From assembly GCA_024641465.1 (NCBI GenBank), contig JAHEDB010000017.1, positions 1 through 14,241 of the forward strand: a stretch of DNA of 14,241 nucleotides, given 5' to 3'. This document shows, one piece after another, positions 7,191 through 12,870 of this stretch (positions within the stretch are counted from its first letter, which is position 1; each line of letters begins with the position of its first letter). The notes beneath the pieces were generated by a model. It saw only the letters and a list, made by a program, of their open reading frames with translations, ran no database searches and was not told where the DNA came from. This DNA comes from Chromatiales bacterium. GTDB taxonomy: Bacteria; Pseudomonadota; Gammaproteobacteria; UBA6429; Thiohalophilaceae. Position numbers and translations under genes: made by a program.

Positions 7191-7232
7191 TTAATCTTCG
7201 GCAGAGTATGCTCGTTTCTGAAGTATAGATTA

Positions 7233-7255
7233 CAGCCTCTCAGAGAGAGAGGCTG
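7233..7255 (-). terminator. Hairpin after fnr, possible weak terminator
   Basis: CAGCCTCTC (7233-7241) and GAGAGGCTG (7247-7255) form a perfect 9-bp stem with a five-base loop, 24 bases past the fnr stop. In the fnr direction it is followed by TAATCTATACTT rather than a true T-run, so termination may be partial or need Rho. It separates fnr from the ccoN promoter region. Confidence 0.5.
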
Positions 7256-7279
7256 GGAAATAATAAAATTATTAAGGGG

Positions 7280-8095
7280 TTAGGAGGCCTGGTTTGACGA
7301 GGAGTCGTTGGGCAGGGGCTGGCTTGGACACTTGGTGGTGACGTCCATCAGGCCATCCATATCGTGGATCACGATGTGTTTACGTTCGACGGTGAGCAGG
7401 CCCTGATCCTGAAAATGCGAGAACAGTCGACTGACAGTCTCTACCGCCAGCCCCAGCAGGTTGGCGATGTCGTTGCGCGACATGCTGAGGTTGAATTCGG
7501 AGGAGGAATAGCCGCGATTGTCAAAGTGATTGGACAGGCTTAACAGAAAACGGGCCAGCCGAGCCTCGGCGGGCATCTTGGCGATCATCATCAACTGGCA
7601 ATGGTCACTCTGGATCTCTTCGCTCATGACATGCAGGATGTGATGCTGCATGGAGGGGATCTCCCGGGTCAGGTCTTCAAGACGATCAAACGGGACCTCG
7701 CAGACACTGGTGGTCTCGAGGGCCATGGCGGAATCGGTGTGGAACTTGGTGCTGACGGCATTCAGGCCCAGCAGTTCCCCCGGCAGGTGGAAACCGGTGA
7801 CCTGTTCCGAACCGTTTTCGATGCTGGTATAGGTCTTGACCGAGCCGCTACGGATGGCATACACGGTGCTGAAGGTGTCTCGCATCCGGTATAAATGCTC
7901 ACCCTTTTCGATTTTGCGGCGGCGTTTGATGACCTTGTCGAGTTTGTCCATATCGCCCTCGGCCAGACCCATGGGCAGGCAGAGCTTATAAAGACCGCAA
8001 TTCTGGCAGGTGGTTCGGATGGCGGAGAGGTCAACTACGGTGTCTTCTTTCATGCGGGCTGCCTTCGATTTGCTGCTGGGTGTGGCGTTTGCCAT
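7280..8095 (-). CDS. fnr: FNR/ANR-type oxygen-sensing transcriptional regulator (Crp/Fnr family)
   Basis: This is a cytoplasmic global regulator that binds DNA as a dimer when an oxygen-labile 4Fe-4S cluster is intact. The 271-aa reading has the N-terminal cysteine motif TTCQNCGLYKLC (Cys30, Cys33, Cys39) and a central Cys132 (SVCEVPF), the four ligands expected for FNR. A cyclic-nucleotide-binding-like beta domain spans about 55-150, with a dimerisation helix next. A winged helix-turn-helix at about 200-240 has recognition-helix residues ETVSR (219-223), as in proteins that read TTGAT. The ATG at 8095 has no ribosome site, whereas an ATG at 8053 (Met15) has AAGG eight bases upstream and would place the cysteines at 16, 19 and 25; that shorter start may be the real one. 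It faces away from hisB and sits upstream of its probable target ccoNOQP. Confidence 0.95.
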   Translation of the reverse strand: MANATPSSKSKAARMKEDTVVDLSAIRTTCQNCGLYKLCLPMGLAEGDMDKLDKVIKRRRKIEKGEHLYRMRDTFSTVYAIRSGSVKTYTSIENGSEQVTGFHLPGELLGLNAVSTKFHTDSAMALETTSVCEVPFDRLEDLTREIPSMQHHILHVMSEEIQSDHCQLMMIAKMPAEARLARFLLSLSNHFDNRGYSSSEFNLSMSRNDIANLLGLAVETVSRLFSHFQDQGLLTVERKHIVIHDMDGLMDVTTKCPSQPLPNDSSSNQAS

Positions 8096-8100
8096 ATTAA

Positions 8101-8154
8101 TAATCTAAATCATTTTATCGGCCAAGCACAGCATTTATTAGATGGTTTAGACTA
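8101..8154. promoter_or_regulatory. Imperfect inverted repeat between fnr and hisB
   Basis: TAATCTAAATCA (8101-8112) is complementary to TGGTTTAGACTA (8143-8154) at 10 of 12 positions, with 30 bases between. The second arm also contains a small palindrome, TTTAGACTAAA (8146-8156). The site is AT-rich and lies in the divergent promoter region of fnr and hisB, so it may be an operator pair, but chance in AT-rich DNA is possible. Confidence 0.25.
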
Positions 8155-8189
8155 AATATATCCACTGTATTCCTGACCGCTTTACTATA

Positions 8190-8195
8190 TATAAT
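8190..8195 (+). promoter_or_regulatory. Candidate -10 of the his operon promoter
   Basis: A perfect TATAAT lies 35 bases upstream of the hisB ATG within CTATATATAATAGAC. The expected -35 position (about 8167-8172) shows only a weak match. A start near 8202 would give a leader of about 29 bases, too short for a classical histidine attenuator, and no run of His codons is present. Confidence 0.45.
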
Positions 8196-8230
8196 AGACT
8201 TTCTGAGACTATTCGACTTTGGAGCAAGTA

Positions 8231-8824
8231 ATGGCGCAGCGCACGGCCACGGTAAAACGCGATACCCTGGAGACCCAGATCGAGGTCAAACTGGGCCTGG
8301 ACGGGGCTGGCAAAGGGGTATTTGACACCGGTGTGCCCTTTCTGGAGCACATGCTCGACCAGGTGGCCCGCCATGGCATGGTGGATCTGGAGGTCCGGGC
8401 CAAGGGCGATACCCACATCGATGACCACCACACCGTAGAGGATATCGGCATCACCCTCGGGCAGGCCTTCAATGAGGCGCTGGGCGATAAGAAGGGCATC
8501 CGTCGCTATGGCCACGCCTATGTGCCGCTGGATGAGGCCCTGTCCCGCGTGGTGATCGACTTCTCCGGTCGGCCCGGTCTGGTGTATGGGGTCAACTTTC
8601 CCCGCGCCCGCATCGGCGAGTTCGATGTCGACCTGTTGAGTGAGTTTTTCCAGGGCTTCGTCAATCATGCCAAGGCCACGCTGCATATCGACAATATCCG
8701 CGGCAAGAACGCCCACCACATCGCCGAGACCATCTTCAAGGCCTTTGGCCGTGCCCTGCGCATGGCCATCGAGGCCGATGAACGCATGGCCGGGGTGATG
8801 CCGTCCACCAAGGGCACCTTATAA
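8231..8824 (+). CDS. hisB: Imidazoleglycerol-phosphate dehydratase HisB (monofunctional)
   Basis: HisB dehydrates imidazole glycerol phosphate to imidazole acetol phosphate, the sixth step of histidine synthesis, using manganese. The 197-aa product is the stand-alone dehydratase without the phosphatase domain of the enterobacterial bifunctional enzyme. Metal-binding motifs DDHHTVED (64-71) and AHHIAE (161-166) are present, plus GVPFLEHMLDQVARHG (34-49) near the N-terminus and a C-terminal PSTKGTL. The ATG at 8231 has GGAG six bases upstream; an in-frame TTG at 8219 overlaps that site and is unlikely to be used. It is the first his gene in this block; hisG, hisD and hisC are not in the window. 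Confidence 0.97.
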   Translation: MAQRTATVKRDTLETQIEVKLGLDGAGKGVFDTGVPFLEHMLDQVARHGMVDLEVRAKGDTHIDDHHTVEDIGITLGQAFNEALGDKKGIRRYGHAYVPLDEALSRVVIDFSGRPGLVYGVNFPRARIGEFDVDLLSEFFQGFVNHAKATLHIDNIRGKNAHHIAETIFKAFGRALRMAIEADERMAGVMPSTKGTL

Positions 8825-8873
8825 CCCGCTATCAGGCTTATCTATTTTCAATCAAGAACTGTAGAATTCCCGC

Positions 8874-9518
8874 ATGAATACCGTCGCTGTTATCGATTAT
8901 GGAATGGGTAATCTCCATTCCGTCGCCAAGGCCCTGGAAAAGGTCGCCGAGGGCACCAAAGTTATCGTCAGTTCAGATCCGGATGTGGTGCGCAAGGCCG
9001 ACCGGGTGGTGCTACCCGGTGTAGGTGCGATCCGCGATTGCATGGCCGAGATCAAACGGCTGGGCTTTGACGAACTGGTGCGGGAAGTCATTAACAATAA
9101 ACCCCTGCTGGGTGTGTGTGTCGGTATGCAGGCCCTGATGGACTTCAGTGTCGAAAACGGCGGTACTGACTGCATCGGCATCCTGCCCGGGCGGGTCGAG
9201 TTCTTCGGCGATGACCTGCGTGACCCCCGCACTAACGAACGCCTCAAGGTGCCCCACATGGGCTGGAATCAGGTCCATCAGGCCATCGATCACCCCCTCT
9301 GGCGTGGGATTGCTGACGACACCCGCTTTTATTTCGTGCATAGTTATTATGTCGAACCGGCCAACCCCGGCCTGATCGCCGGCTCCTGTGACTATGGCTT
9401 TAGCTTTACCGCCGCCGTGACTCGGGGTAATGTGTTTGCCACCCAGTTTCATCCGGAGAAAAGCCAACACGCCGGACTGGCGCTGTATGCCAACTTCCTG
9501 AAATGGGATGGTGAATGA
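8874..9518 (+). CDS. hisH: Imidazole glycerol phosphate synthase glutaminase subunit HisH
   Basis: HisH is a class I glutamine amidotransferase that releases ammonia from glutamine and channels it into HisF. The 214-aa product begins NTVAVIDYGMGNLHSV. The nucleophile is Cys82 in PLLGVCVGMQAL, and the triad is completed by His193 and Glu195 in QFHPEKS. PHMGWNQV and FYFVHSYYV are family-typical. The oxyanion-region PGVGAI replaces the more usual PGVGAF, a conservative change. It follows hisB after 49 bases, and only a weak ribosome site is visible. Confidence 0.97.
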   Translation: MNTVAVIDYGMGNLHSVAKALEKVAEGTKVIVSSDPDVVRKADRVVLPGVGAIRDCMAEIKRLGFDELVREVINNKPLLGVCVGMQALMDFSVENGGTDCIGILPGRVEFFGDDLRDPRTNERLKVPHMGWNQVHQAIDHPLWRGIADDTRFYFVHSYYVEPANPGLIAGSCDYGFSFTAAVTRGNVFATQFHPEKSQHAGLALYANFLKWDGE

Positions 9519-9534
9519 ACACCCTGAAAAGATG

Positions 9535-9612
9535 AACCGCCAAGACGCCAAGACGCCAAGGGGAAATAGTTTTTTTCTTTGCGTTCTCAGCGCCTCCGCG
9601 AACTCTGCGTTA
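9535..9612. repeat. Mixed intergenic repeat between hisH and hisA
   Basis: The left part (9535-9563) contains AACCGCCAAGACGCCAAG followed by another ACGCCAAG unit, the left arm of the CCGCCAAG family found in the other his gaps. The right part (9577-9612) contains GCGTTCTCAGCGCCTCCGCG and AACTCTGCGTTAT, which is not its complement but resembles the right arm of a related CGCAGAG-type repeat. The element therefore looks like a fusion of two families joined by an AAATAGTTTTTTT spacer. It cannot form the long stem seen in the hisF-hisI gap. Confidence 0.65.
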
Positions 9613-9646
9613 TATTGCAAAAGTGAATCAAGCTGAGACTGAAAAA

Positions 9647-10387
9647 ATGTTACTCATACCTGCAATTGATTTGAAAGACGGCAAGTGTGTGCGCCTGAAA
9701 CAGGGGCGCATGGAGGATTCCACGGTGTTCTCTGATGACCCGGTGGCGATGGCCGACCGGTGGGTCGAGGCCGGCGCCAGGCGTTTACACATCGTGGATC
9801 TGAACGGGGCGTTCGAGGGCAAACCGATGAATGCCGGGGTGATCAAGGCCATTGCCCAGAATCACCCTGACCTGCCTATCCAGGTGGGCGGTGGGATTCG
9901 CGATGAAGATACTATTCAGACCTATCTGGATGCCGGCGTGCAGTATGTGATCATCGGTACCAAGGCGGTGAATACCCCGCACTTTGTCAATGATGTGTGC
10001 CTGGAGTTTCCCGGCCATGTCATCGTCGGTCTCGATGCCAAAGACGGTAAGGTGGCCATCGACGGCTGGTCGAAGTTGTCCAAGCACGACGTCGTCGATA
10101 TGGCGAAACACTTTGAGCACGACGGTGTGGTGTCGATTGTCTACACCGACATCAGCCGTGACGGCATGATGGGCGGCGTCAATATCGATGCCACGGTCAA
10201 ACTGGCGCAGGCCATTACCATCCCGGTGATCGCCTCCGGCGGCATCACTAATCTGGAAGACGTCCGCGCCCTGTGCGCCGTGGCCGGTGACGGCATCATG
10301 GGCGCCATCACCGGCCGGGCCATCTACGAAGGCACGCTGGACTTTGCCGAAGGGCAAAGACTGGCGGATGAGCTGACACAGGAATGA
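9647..10387 (+). CDS. hisA: Phosphoribosylformimino-AICAR-phosphate isomerase HisA
   Basis: HisA carries out the Amadori-type isomerisation of ProFAR to PRFAR, the fourth step of histidine synthesis. The 246-aa product is a (beta-alpha)8 barrel with the expected two-fold repeat. Catalytic aspartates are Asp8 in LIPAIDLKDGKCVRL and Asp130 in VGLDAKDG. Phosphate-binding glycines are in QVGGGIRD (79-86) and IASGGI (195-200), and YTDISRDGMMGG is family-typical. The ATG at 9647 gives the normal length of about 245 residues; a GTG at 9623 would add eight residues absent from the family and is not preferred. No strong ribosome site is visible for either. Its stop codon runs into the next repeat. Confidence 0.96.
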   Translation: MLLIPAIDLKDGKCVRLKQGRMEDSTVFSDDPVAMADRWVEAGARRLHIVDLNGAFEGKPMNAGVIKAIAQNHPDLPIQVGGGIRDEDTIQTYLDAGVQYVIIGTKAVNTPHFVNDVCLEFPGHVIVGLDAKDGKVAIDGWSKLSKHDVVDMAKHFEHDGVVSIVYTDISRDGMMGGVNIDATVKLAQAITIPVIASGGITNLEDVRALCAVAGDGIMGAITGRAIYEGTLDFAEGQRLADELTQE

Positions 10388-10448
10388 ACCACCAAGACGC
10401 CAAGACACCAAGGTTTTTAAATAAAGATTTTCTTTGTGTCTTGGTGGT
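10387..10448. repeat. CCACCAAG-type inverted repeat between hisA and hisF
   Basis: The left arm contains AACCACCAAGACGCCAAG plus ACACCAAGG. The right arm contains CTTTGTGTCTTGGTGGT. They pair over about 17 positions with two changes, at least one of which is G-U compatible. The first base of the repeat is the last base of the hisA TGA. The right arm ends five bases before the AGAGG ribosome site of hisF. This is a variant (CCACC for CCGCC) of the family in the other his gaps. Confidence 0.75.
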
Positions 10449-10460
10449 GAAAGAGGTTTT

Positions 10461-11228
10461 ATGGGGTTAGCGAAAAGAATCATACCTTGTCTGGATGTTG
10501 ATAACGGCCGTGTCGTGAAGGGCGTGAAGTTTGTCGATATCCGTGACGCCGGTGACCCGGTGGAGATCGCCCGGCGCTATGACGCCGAGGGCGCCGATGA
10601 GATCACCTTTCTTGATATCACCGCCAGCTCCGATAACCGCGAGACCATGGTGCACGTGGTGGAAGAGGTCGCCAGTCAGGTGTTTATCCCGCTGACGGTC
10701 GGTGGTGGTATTCGTAAAGTCGAGGACATCCGCCGCATGTTGAATGCCGGGGCAGACAAGGTGGCGATCAATACCGCAGCGGTATTCAATCCGGAATTTG
10801 TCAAAGAAGCGGCCGAGAAATTCGGTTCACAATGTATCGTCGTCGCCATCGACGCCAAGCAGGTCAGCGACAATCCACCCAGGTGGGAGATCTTCACCCA
10901 CGGCGGTCGCAAGCCGACCGGTATCGATGCCATCGAGTGGGCGAAGAAGATGGTCGGTTACGGCGCCGGTGAGATCCTGCTCACCAGTATGGACCGGGAC
11001 GGCACCAAGATCGGCTTCGACCTGGCCCTGACCCGCGCCATCTCCGCAGCAGTACACGTACCGGTCATCGCCTCGGGCGGCGTCGGCAACCTGGACCATC
11101 TGTCGGAAGGCGTCACAAAAGGCGCCGCCGATGCGGTGCTGGCGGCGAGCATCTTCCACTTCGGTGAGTACACCATCGAAGAGGCCAAGCGCCACATGGC
11201 CAAGGCCGGTATTGAAGTAAGATTGTAA
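10461..11228 (+). CDS. hisF: Imidazole glycerol phosphate synthase cyclase subunit HisF
   Basis: HisF closes the imidazole ring, turning PRFAR and HisH-supplied ammonia into IGP and AICAR. The 255-aa (beta-alpha)8 barrel begins GLAKRIIPCLDVDNGRVVKG. The catalytic aspartates are Asp12 (PCLDV) and Asp131 (VAIDAK). Other conserved stretches are FLDITAS (50-56), PLTVGGGIR (77-85), THGGRKPTGIDA (146-157), LLTSMDRDGTK (173-183) and VIASGGVG (202-209). The ATG at 10461 follows AGAGG by four bases. An upstream TTG at 10434 would translate part of the repeat and is rejected. HisF is homologous to HisA and forms the complex with HisH. Confidence 0.97.
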   Translation: MGLAKRIIPCLDVDNGRVVKGVKFVDIRDAGDPVEIARRYDAEGADEITFLDITASSDNRETMVHVVEEVASQVFIPLTVGGGIRKVEDIRRMLNAGADKVAINTAAVFNPEFVKEAAEKFGSQCIVVAIDAKQVSDNPPRWEIFTHGGRKPTGIDAIEWAKKMVGYGAGEILLTSMDRDGTKIGFDLALTRAISAAVHVPVIASGGVGNLDHLSEGVTKGAADAVLAASIFHFGEYTIEEAKRHMAKAGIEVRL

Positions 11229-11240
11229 GAAACGAAATTG

Positions 11241-11314
11241 AACCGCCAAGGCGCCAAGTACGCCAAGAAGAAAATTTATTTAAAAAACTTGGCGTTCTTG
11301 GCGCCTTGGCGGTT
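11241..11314. repeat. CCGCCAAG-type inverted repeat between hisF and hisI
   Basis: This is the best-formed copy. The 27-base arms at 11241-11267 (beginning AACCGCCAAGGCGCCAAG) and 11288-11314 (ending TTGGCGCCTTGGCGGTT) are complementary at 26 of 27 positions. The loop is a 20-base AT-rich stretch. Each arm is itself built of three short CGCCAAG-like units. No T-run follows, so it is not an intrinsic terminator. The hisI ribosome site AAAAGG starts two bases after the right arm. Confidence 0.9.
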
Positions 11315-11328
11315 AAAAGGTTTTAGCT

Positions 11329-11715
11329 ATGAGTGAACAGTGGCTGGATGAGATCAAGTGGACGGACGATGGGCTGGTGCCGGTGATTGCCCAGGACCAC
11401 CAGACCGGCGAGATCCTGATGTTTGCCTGGATGAACCGTGAGGCGCTGGCGCTGACGGTGCAGGAAAATCGGGCCATTTACTGGTCCCGCTCGCGTAACA
11501 AGCTGTGGCGCAAGGGCGAGGAATCCGGCCATGTGCAGCAACTAAAAGATATCCGCCTCGACTGCGACAACGACGTGGTGCTACTAAAGGTGGAACAAAT
11601 CGGTGCTATCGCCTGTCATACCGGCCGACGTAGCTGTTTTTATCAGCAACTACAGGACGGCAAGTGGACCGCCGTAGAGCCGGTCATCAAAGACCCAAAG
11701 GATATTTATAAATGA
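11329..11715 (+). CDS. hisI: Phosphoribosyl-AMP cyclohydrolase HisI
   Basis: HisI opens the purine ring of phosphoribosyl-AMP, the third step of histidine synthesis, using zinc and magnesium. The 128-aa product is the stand-alone cyclohydrolase, not the fused HisIE of enterobacteria. It has VIAQDHQTGEILMFAWMN (19-36), YWSRSRNKLWRKGEESGH (51-68), the metal site DCDND (78-82), and the zinc-binding ACHTGRRSCFY (95-105) with Cys96 and Cys103. An AAAAGG lies nine bases upstream of the ATG, directly after the repeat. HisE acts just before it in the pathway. Confidence 0.97.
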   Translation: MSEQWLDEIKWTDDGLVPVIAQDHQTGEILMFAWMNREALALTVQENRAIYWSRSRNKLWRKGEESGHVQQLKDIRLDCDNDVVLLKVEQIGAIACHTGRRSCFYQQLQDGKWTAVEPVIKDPKDIYK

Positions 11716-11717
11716 TC

Positions 11718-11795
11718 AACCGCCAAGACGCCAAGACTTCTGGAATTAAGAGCGTCAATTTGCGTTTTCTTGGCGTCCTTGGCGTCTTGGCGGTT
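11718..11795. repeat. CCGCCAAG-type inverted repeat between hisI and hisE
   Basis: AACCGCCAAGACGCCAAG (11718-11735) is perfectly complementary to the end of the right arm (11778-11795). The right arm carries a third CTTGGCGTC unit that the left arm lacks, so the arms are unequal and the loop is longer and less regular. The left arm begins two bases after the hisI stop, and the right arm ends 13 bases before the hisE ATG. Confidence 0.88.
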
Positions 11796-11808
11796 TAAAA
11801 ATATATTT

Positions 11809-12126
11809 ATGAACGACATACTGACACAACTGGCCGAAGTACTGGAGCAGCGCAAAGGCGCGGCGCCGGACAGCTCGTATGTTGCCAAATTGTATGATAA
11901 GGGTCTGGATGCGATCCTGAAAAAGATCGGCGAGGAGGCCACCGAGACGGTGATGGCCGCCAAGGATGGAAACAAGCAACAGATCGTTTATGAAACCGCC
12001 GATCTGTGGTTTCACACCCTGGTGCTGCTGGCGCAACAGGGCCTGGGACCGGATGATGTATTGAATGAGCTGGCGCGGCGCTTTGGCATCTCGGGTATCG
12101 AGGAAAAGGCCAGTCGGAAAAAATAA
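11809..12126 (+). CDS. hisE: Phosphoribosyl-ATP pyrophosphatase HisE
   Basis: HisE hydrolyses phosphoribosyl-ATP to phosphoribosyl-AMP and pyrophosphate, the second step of histidine synthesis. The 105-aa all-alpha protein of the MazG-like fold begins NDILTQLAEVLEQRKG. Metal-coordinating acidic residues are in KKIGEEATETVMAAKD (about 38-53) and VYETADLWFHTLVLL (about 59-73). The ATG at 11809 matches the family start. A TTG at 11770 would add 13 residues encoded by the repeat arm and is unlikely. There is no recognisable ribosome site; the leader is AT-rich, so translation may rely on lack of structure between the hairpin and the start. Confidence 0.96.
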   Translation: MNDILTQLAEVLEQRKGAAPDSSYVAKLYDKGLDAILKKIGEEATETVMAAKDGNKQQIVYETADLWFHTLVLLAQQGLGPDDVLNELARRFGISGIEEKASRKK

Positions 12127-12140
12127 ACATCATCTACCCA

Positions 12141-12153
12141 CTCCCTTTGGGAG
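12141..12153. repeat. Small palindrome ahead of the HIT gene
   Basis: CTCCCTTTGGGAG is a 5-bp stem with a TTT loop, 14 bases after the hisE stop. Its right side runs into GAAGGCGGGG, which supplies the ribosome site of the HIT gene. It resembles a fragment of a CTCCC-type intergenic repeat. The stem is short, and an effect on translation is only conceivable. Confidence 0.35.
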
Positions 12154-12168
12154 AAGGCGGGGATTAAA

Positions 12169-12507
12169 ATGACGGATTGTCTGTTTTGTAAGATCGTTGC
12201 CGGTGAGATCCCGGCCGACAAGGTGTACGAAGACGATCAGGTGTTGGTGTTCAAGGATATCAATCCACATGCCGAGGTGCACCTGCTGATGGTGCCCAGG
12301 CTGCATGTAGCCAGCCTTAATGAACTGACGACGCAGCACGATGGCGTCATCGCGCACATGATGCGCACCTTGCCGCAACTGGCCAGGCAACAGGGGTTAA
12401 AAGATGGTTTTCGGACTATCATTAACACCGGCAAGGGGGGTGGACAGGTGATCTTTCACCTGCATATGCATTTGCTGGGCGGCAAGAATCTGCCCGGTTT
12501 TGGTTAA
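12169..12507 (+). CDS. Histidine triad (HIT) nucleotide-binding protein, HinT type
   Basis: HinT-type proteins are small cytoplasmic hydrolases of nucleoside phosphoramidates such as AMP-lysine-type adducts. The 112-aa product starts TDCLFCKIVAGEIPADKVYE, as in the family, and contains the triad HLHMH (97-101) in GGQVIFHLHMHLLGG. Cys4 and Cys7 of the CLFC motif are kept. GGGG six bases upstream of the ATG supports the start. It sits between hisE and tatA, an arrangement seen in several gammaproteobacteria, so it is probably cotranscribed with them, but no role in histidine synthesis or export is implied. Confidence 0.95.
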   Translation: MTDCLFCKIVAGEIPADKVYEDDQVLVFKDINPHAEVHLLMVPRLHVASLNELTTQHDGVIAHMMRTLPQLARQQGLKDGFRTIINTGKGGGQVIFHLHMHLLGGKNLPGFG

Positions 12508-12533
12508 CGATTTGGAACGATTGGAGTAAACAA

Positions 12534-12743
12534 ATGGGTATTAGCATCTGGCAATTATTAATCATTCTGGTCATCGTACTGCTGCTGTTTGGCGCCAAGC
12601 GCCTGCGCAATATCGGTTCGGACCTCGGTTCCGCCGTGAAGGGCTTTCGCTCTGCAATGAAGGATGAGGAGAGCAGCAAGATCGAGCAATCCGAAGGCAA
12701 GGTCATCGAAGGTGAAGTGACCAAGACAAAAGACAAGGTCTAG
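12534..12743 (+). CDS. tatA: Sec-independent protein translocase subunit TatA
   Basis: TatA forms the variable-size oligomer that lets folded twin-arginine substrates cross the inner membrane. The 69-aa product has one membrane helix at about residues 4-19 (SIWQLLIILVIVLLLF), then the hinge FGAKRLRNIGSDLG, an amphipathic helix with GSAVKGFRSAMKDEE, and a polar tail. Gln7 in the helix takes the usual polar-residue position. GGAG lies nine bases before the ATG. It is the first gene of tatABC, 26 bases after the HIT gene. Confidence 0.96.
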   Translation: MGISIWQLLIILVIVLLLFGAKRLRNIGSDLGSAVKGFRSAMKDEESSKIEQSEGKVIEGEVTKTKDKV

Positions 12744-12748
12744 CTAAC

Positions 12749-12865
12749 CAAGGGACGAGGGACGAGTCTCCAGGGTCGAGGAAAAGCATAATGTATGCAA
12801 TGGCTTGTTTTATCGCCGGTATTAGTTTTCCTTCCTCCTTATCATTCGCTACTCGTTACTGGATG
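12749..12865. repeat. CGAGG/CGAG-type intergenic repeat between tatA and tatB
   Basis: The left part contains AAGGGACGAGGGACGAGTC and GGTCGAGGAAAAG (12750-12786). The right part, TTTTCCTTCCTCC (12826-12838) followed by CGCTACTCGTTACTGG (12847-12862), reads on the other strand as CCAGTAACGAGTAGCG. The arms are of one style and partly complementary but clearly diverged. The element resembles the better-paired one between ccoG and fixH and occupies most of the 127-base gap. The right edge lies next to the tatB start. Confidence 0.5.
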
Positions 12866-12870
12866 TAATC

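Noticed and set aside
8196..8230. Histidine-operon attenuator leader peptide
   Set aside because: The leader is only about 30 bases, with no run of His codons and no alternative stem structure.
8147..8719. 190-aa open frame on the minus strand
   Set aside because: It is antisense to hisB and runs into the promoter region; no recognisable domain.
9623..9646. GTG start eight codons upstream of the hisA ATG
   Set aside because: It adds residues outside the conserved HisA start, and the ATG at 9647 gives the normal family length.
9785..10483. 232-aa open frame on the minus strand
   Set aside because: It is antisense to hisA and crosses a repeat; no recognisable domain.
11241..11314. Intrinsic terminator between hisF and hisI
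   Set aside because: The stem is strong but no T-run follows on either strand, and hisI has no evident promoter of its own.
9535..11795. CRISPR array
   Set aside because: The repeats are single copies between genes about 400-800 bases apart, vary in sequence, and have no regular spacers or cas genes.
11770..11808. TTG start extending hisE into the repeat arm (and likewise TTG at 10434 for hisF)
   Set aside because: The added residues are just translated repeat sequence and are absent from the families; the ATGs at 11809 and 10461 fit the conserved N-termini.
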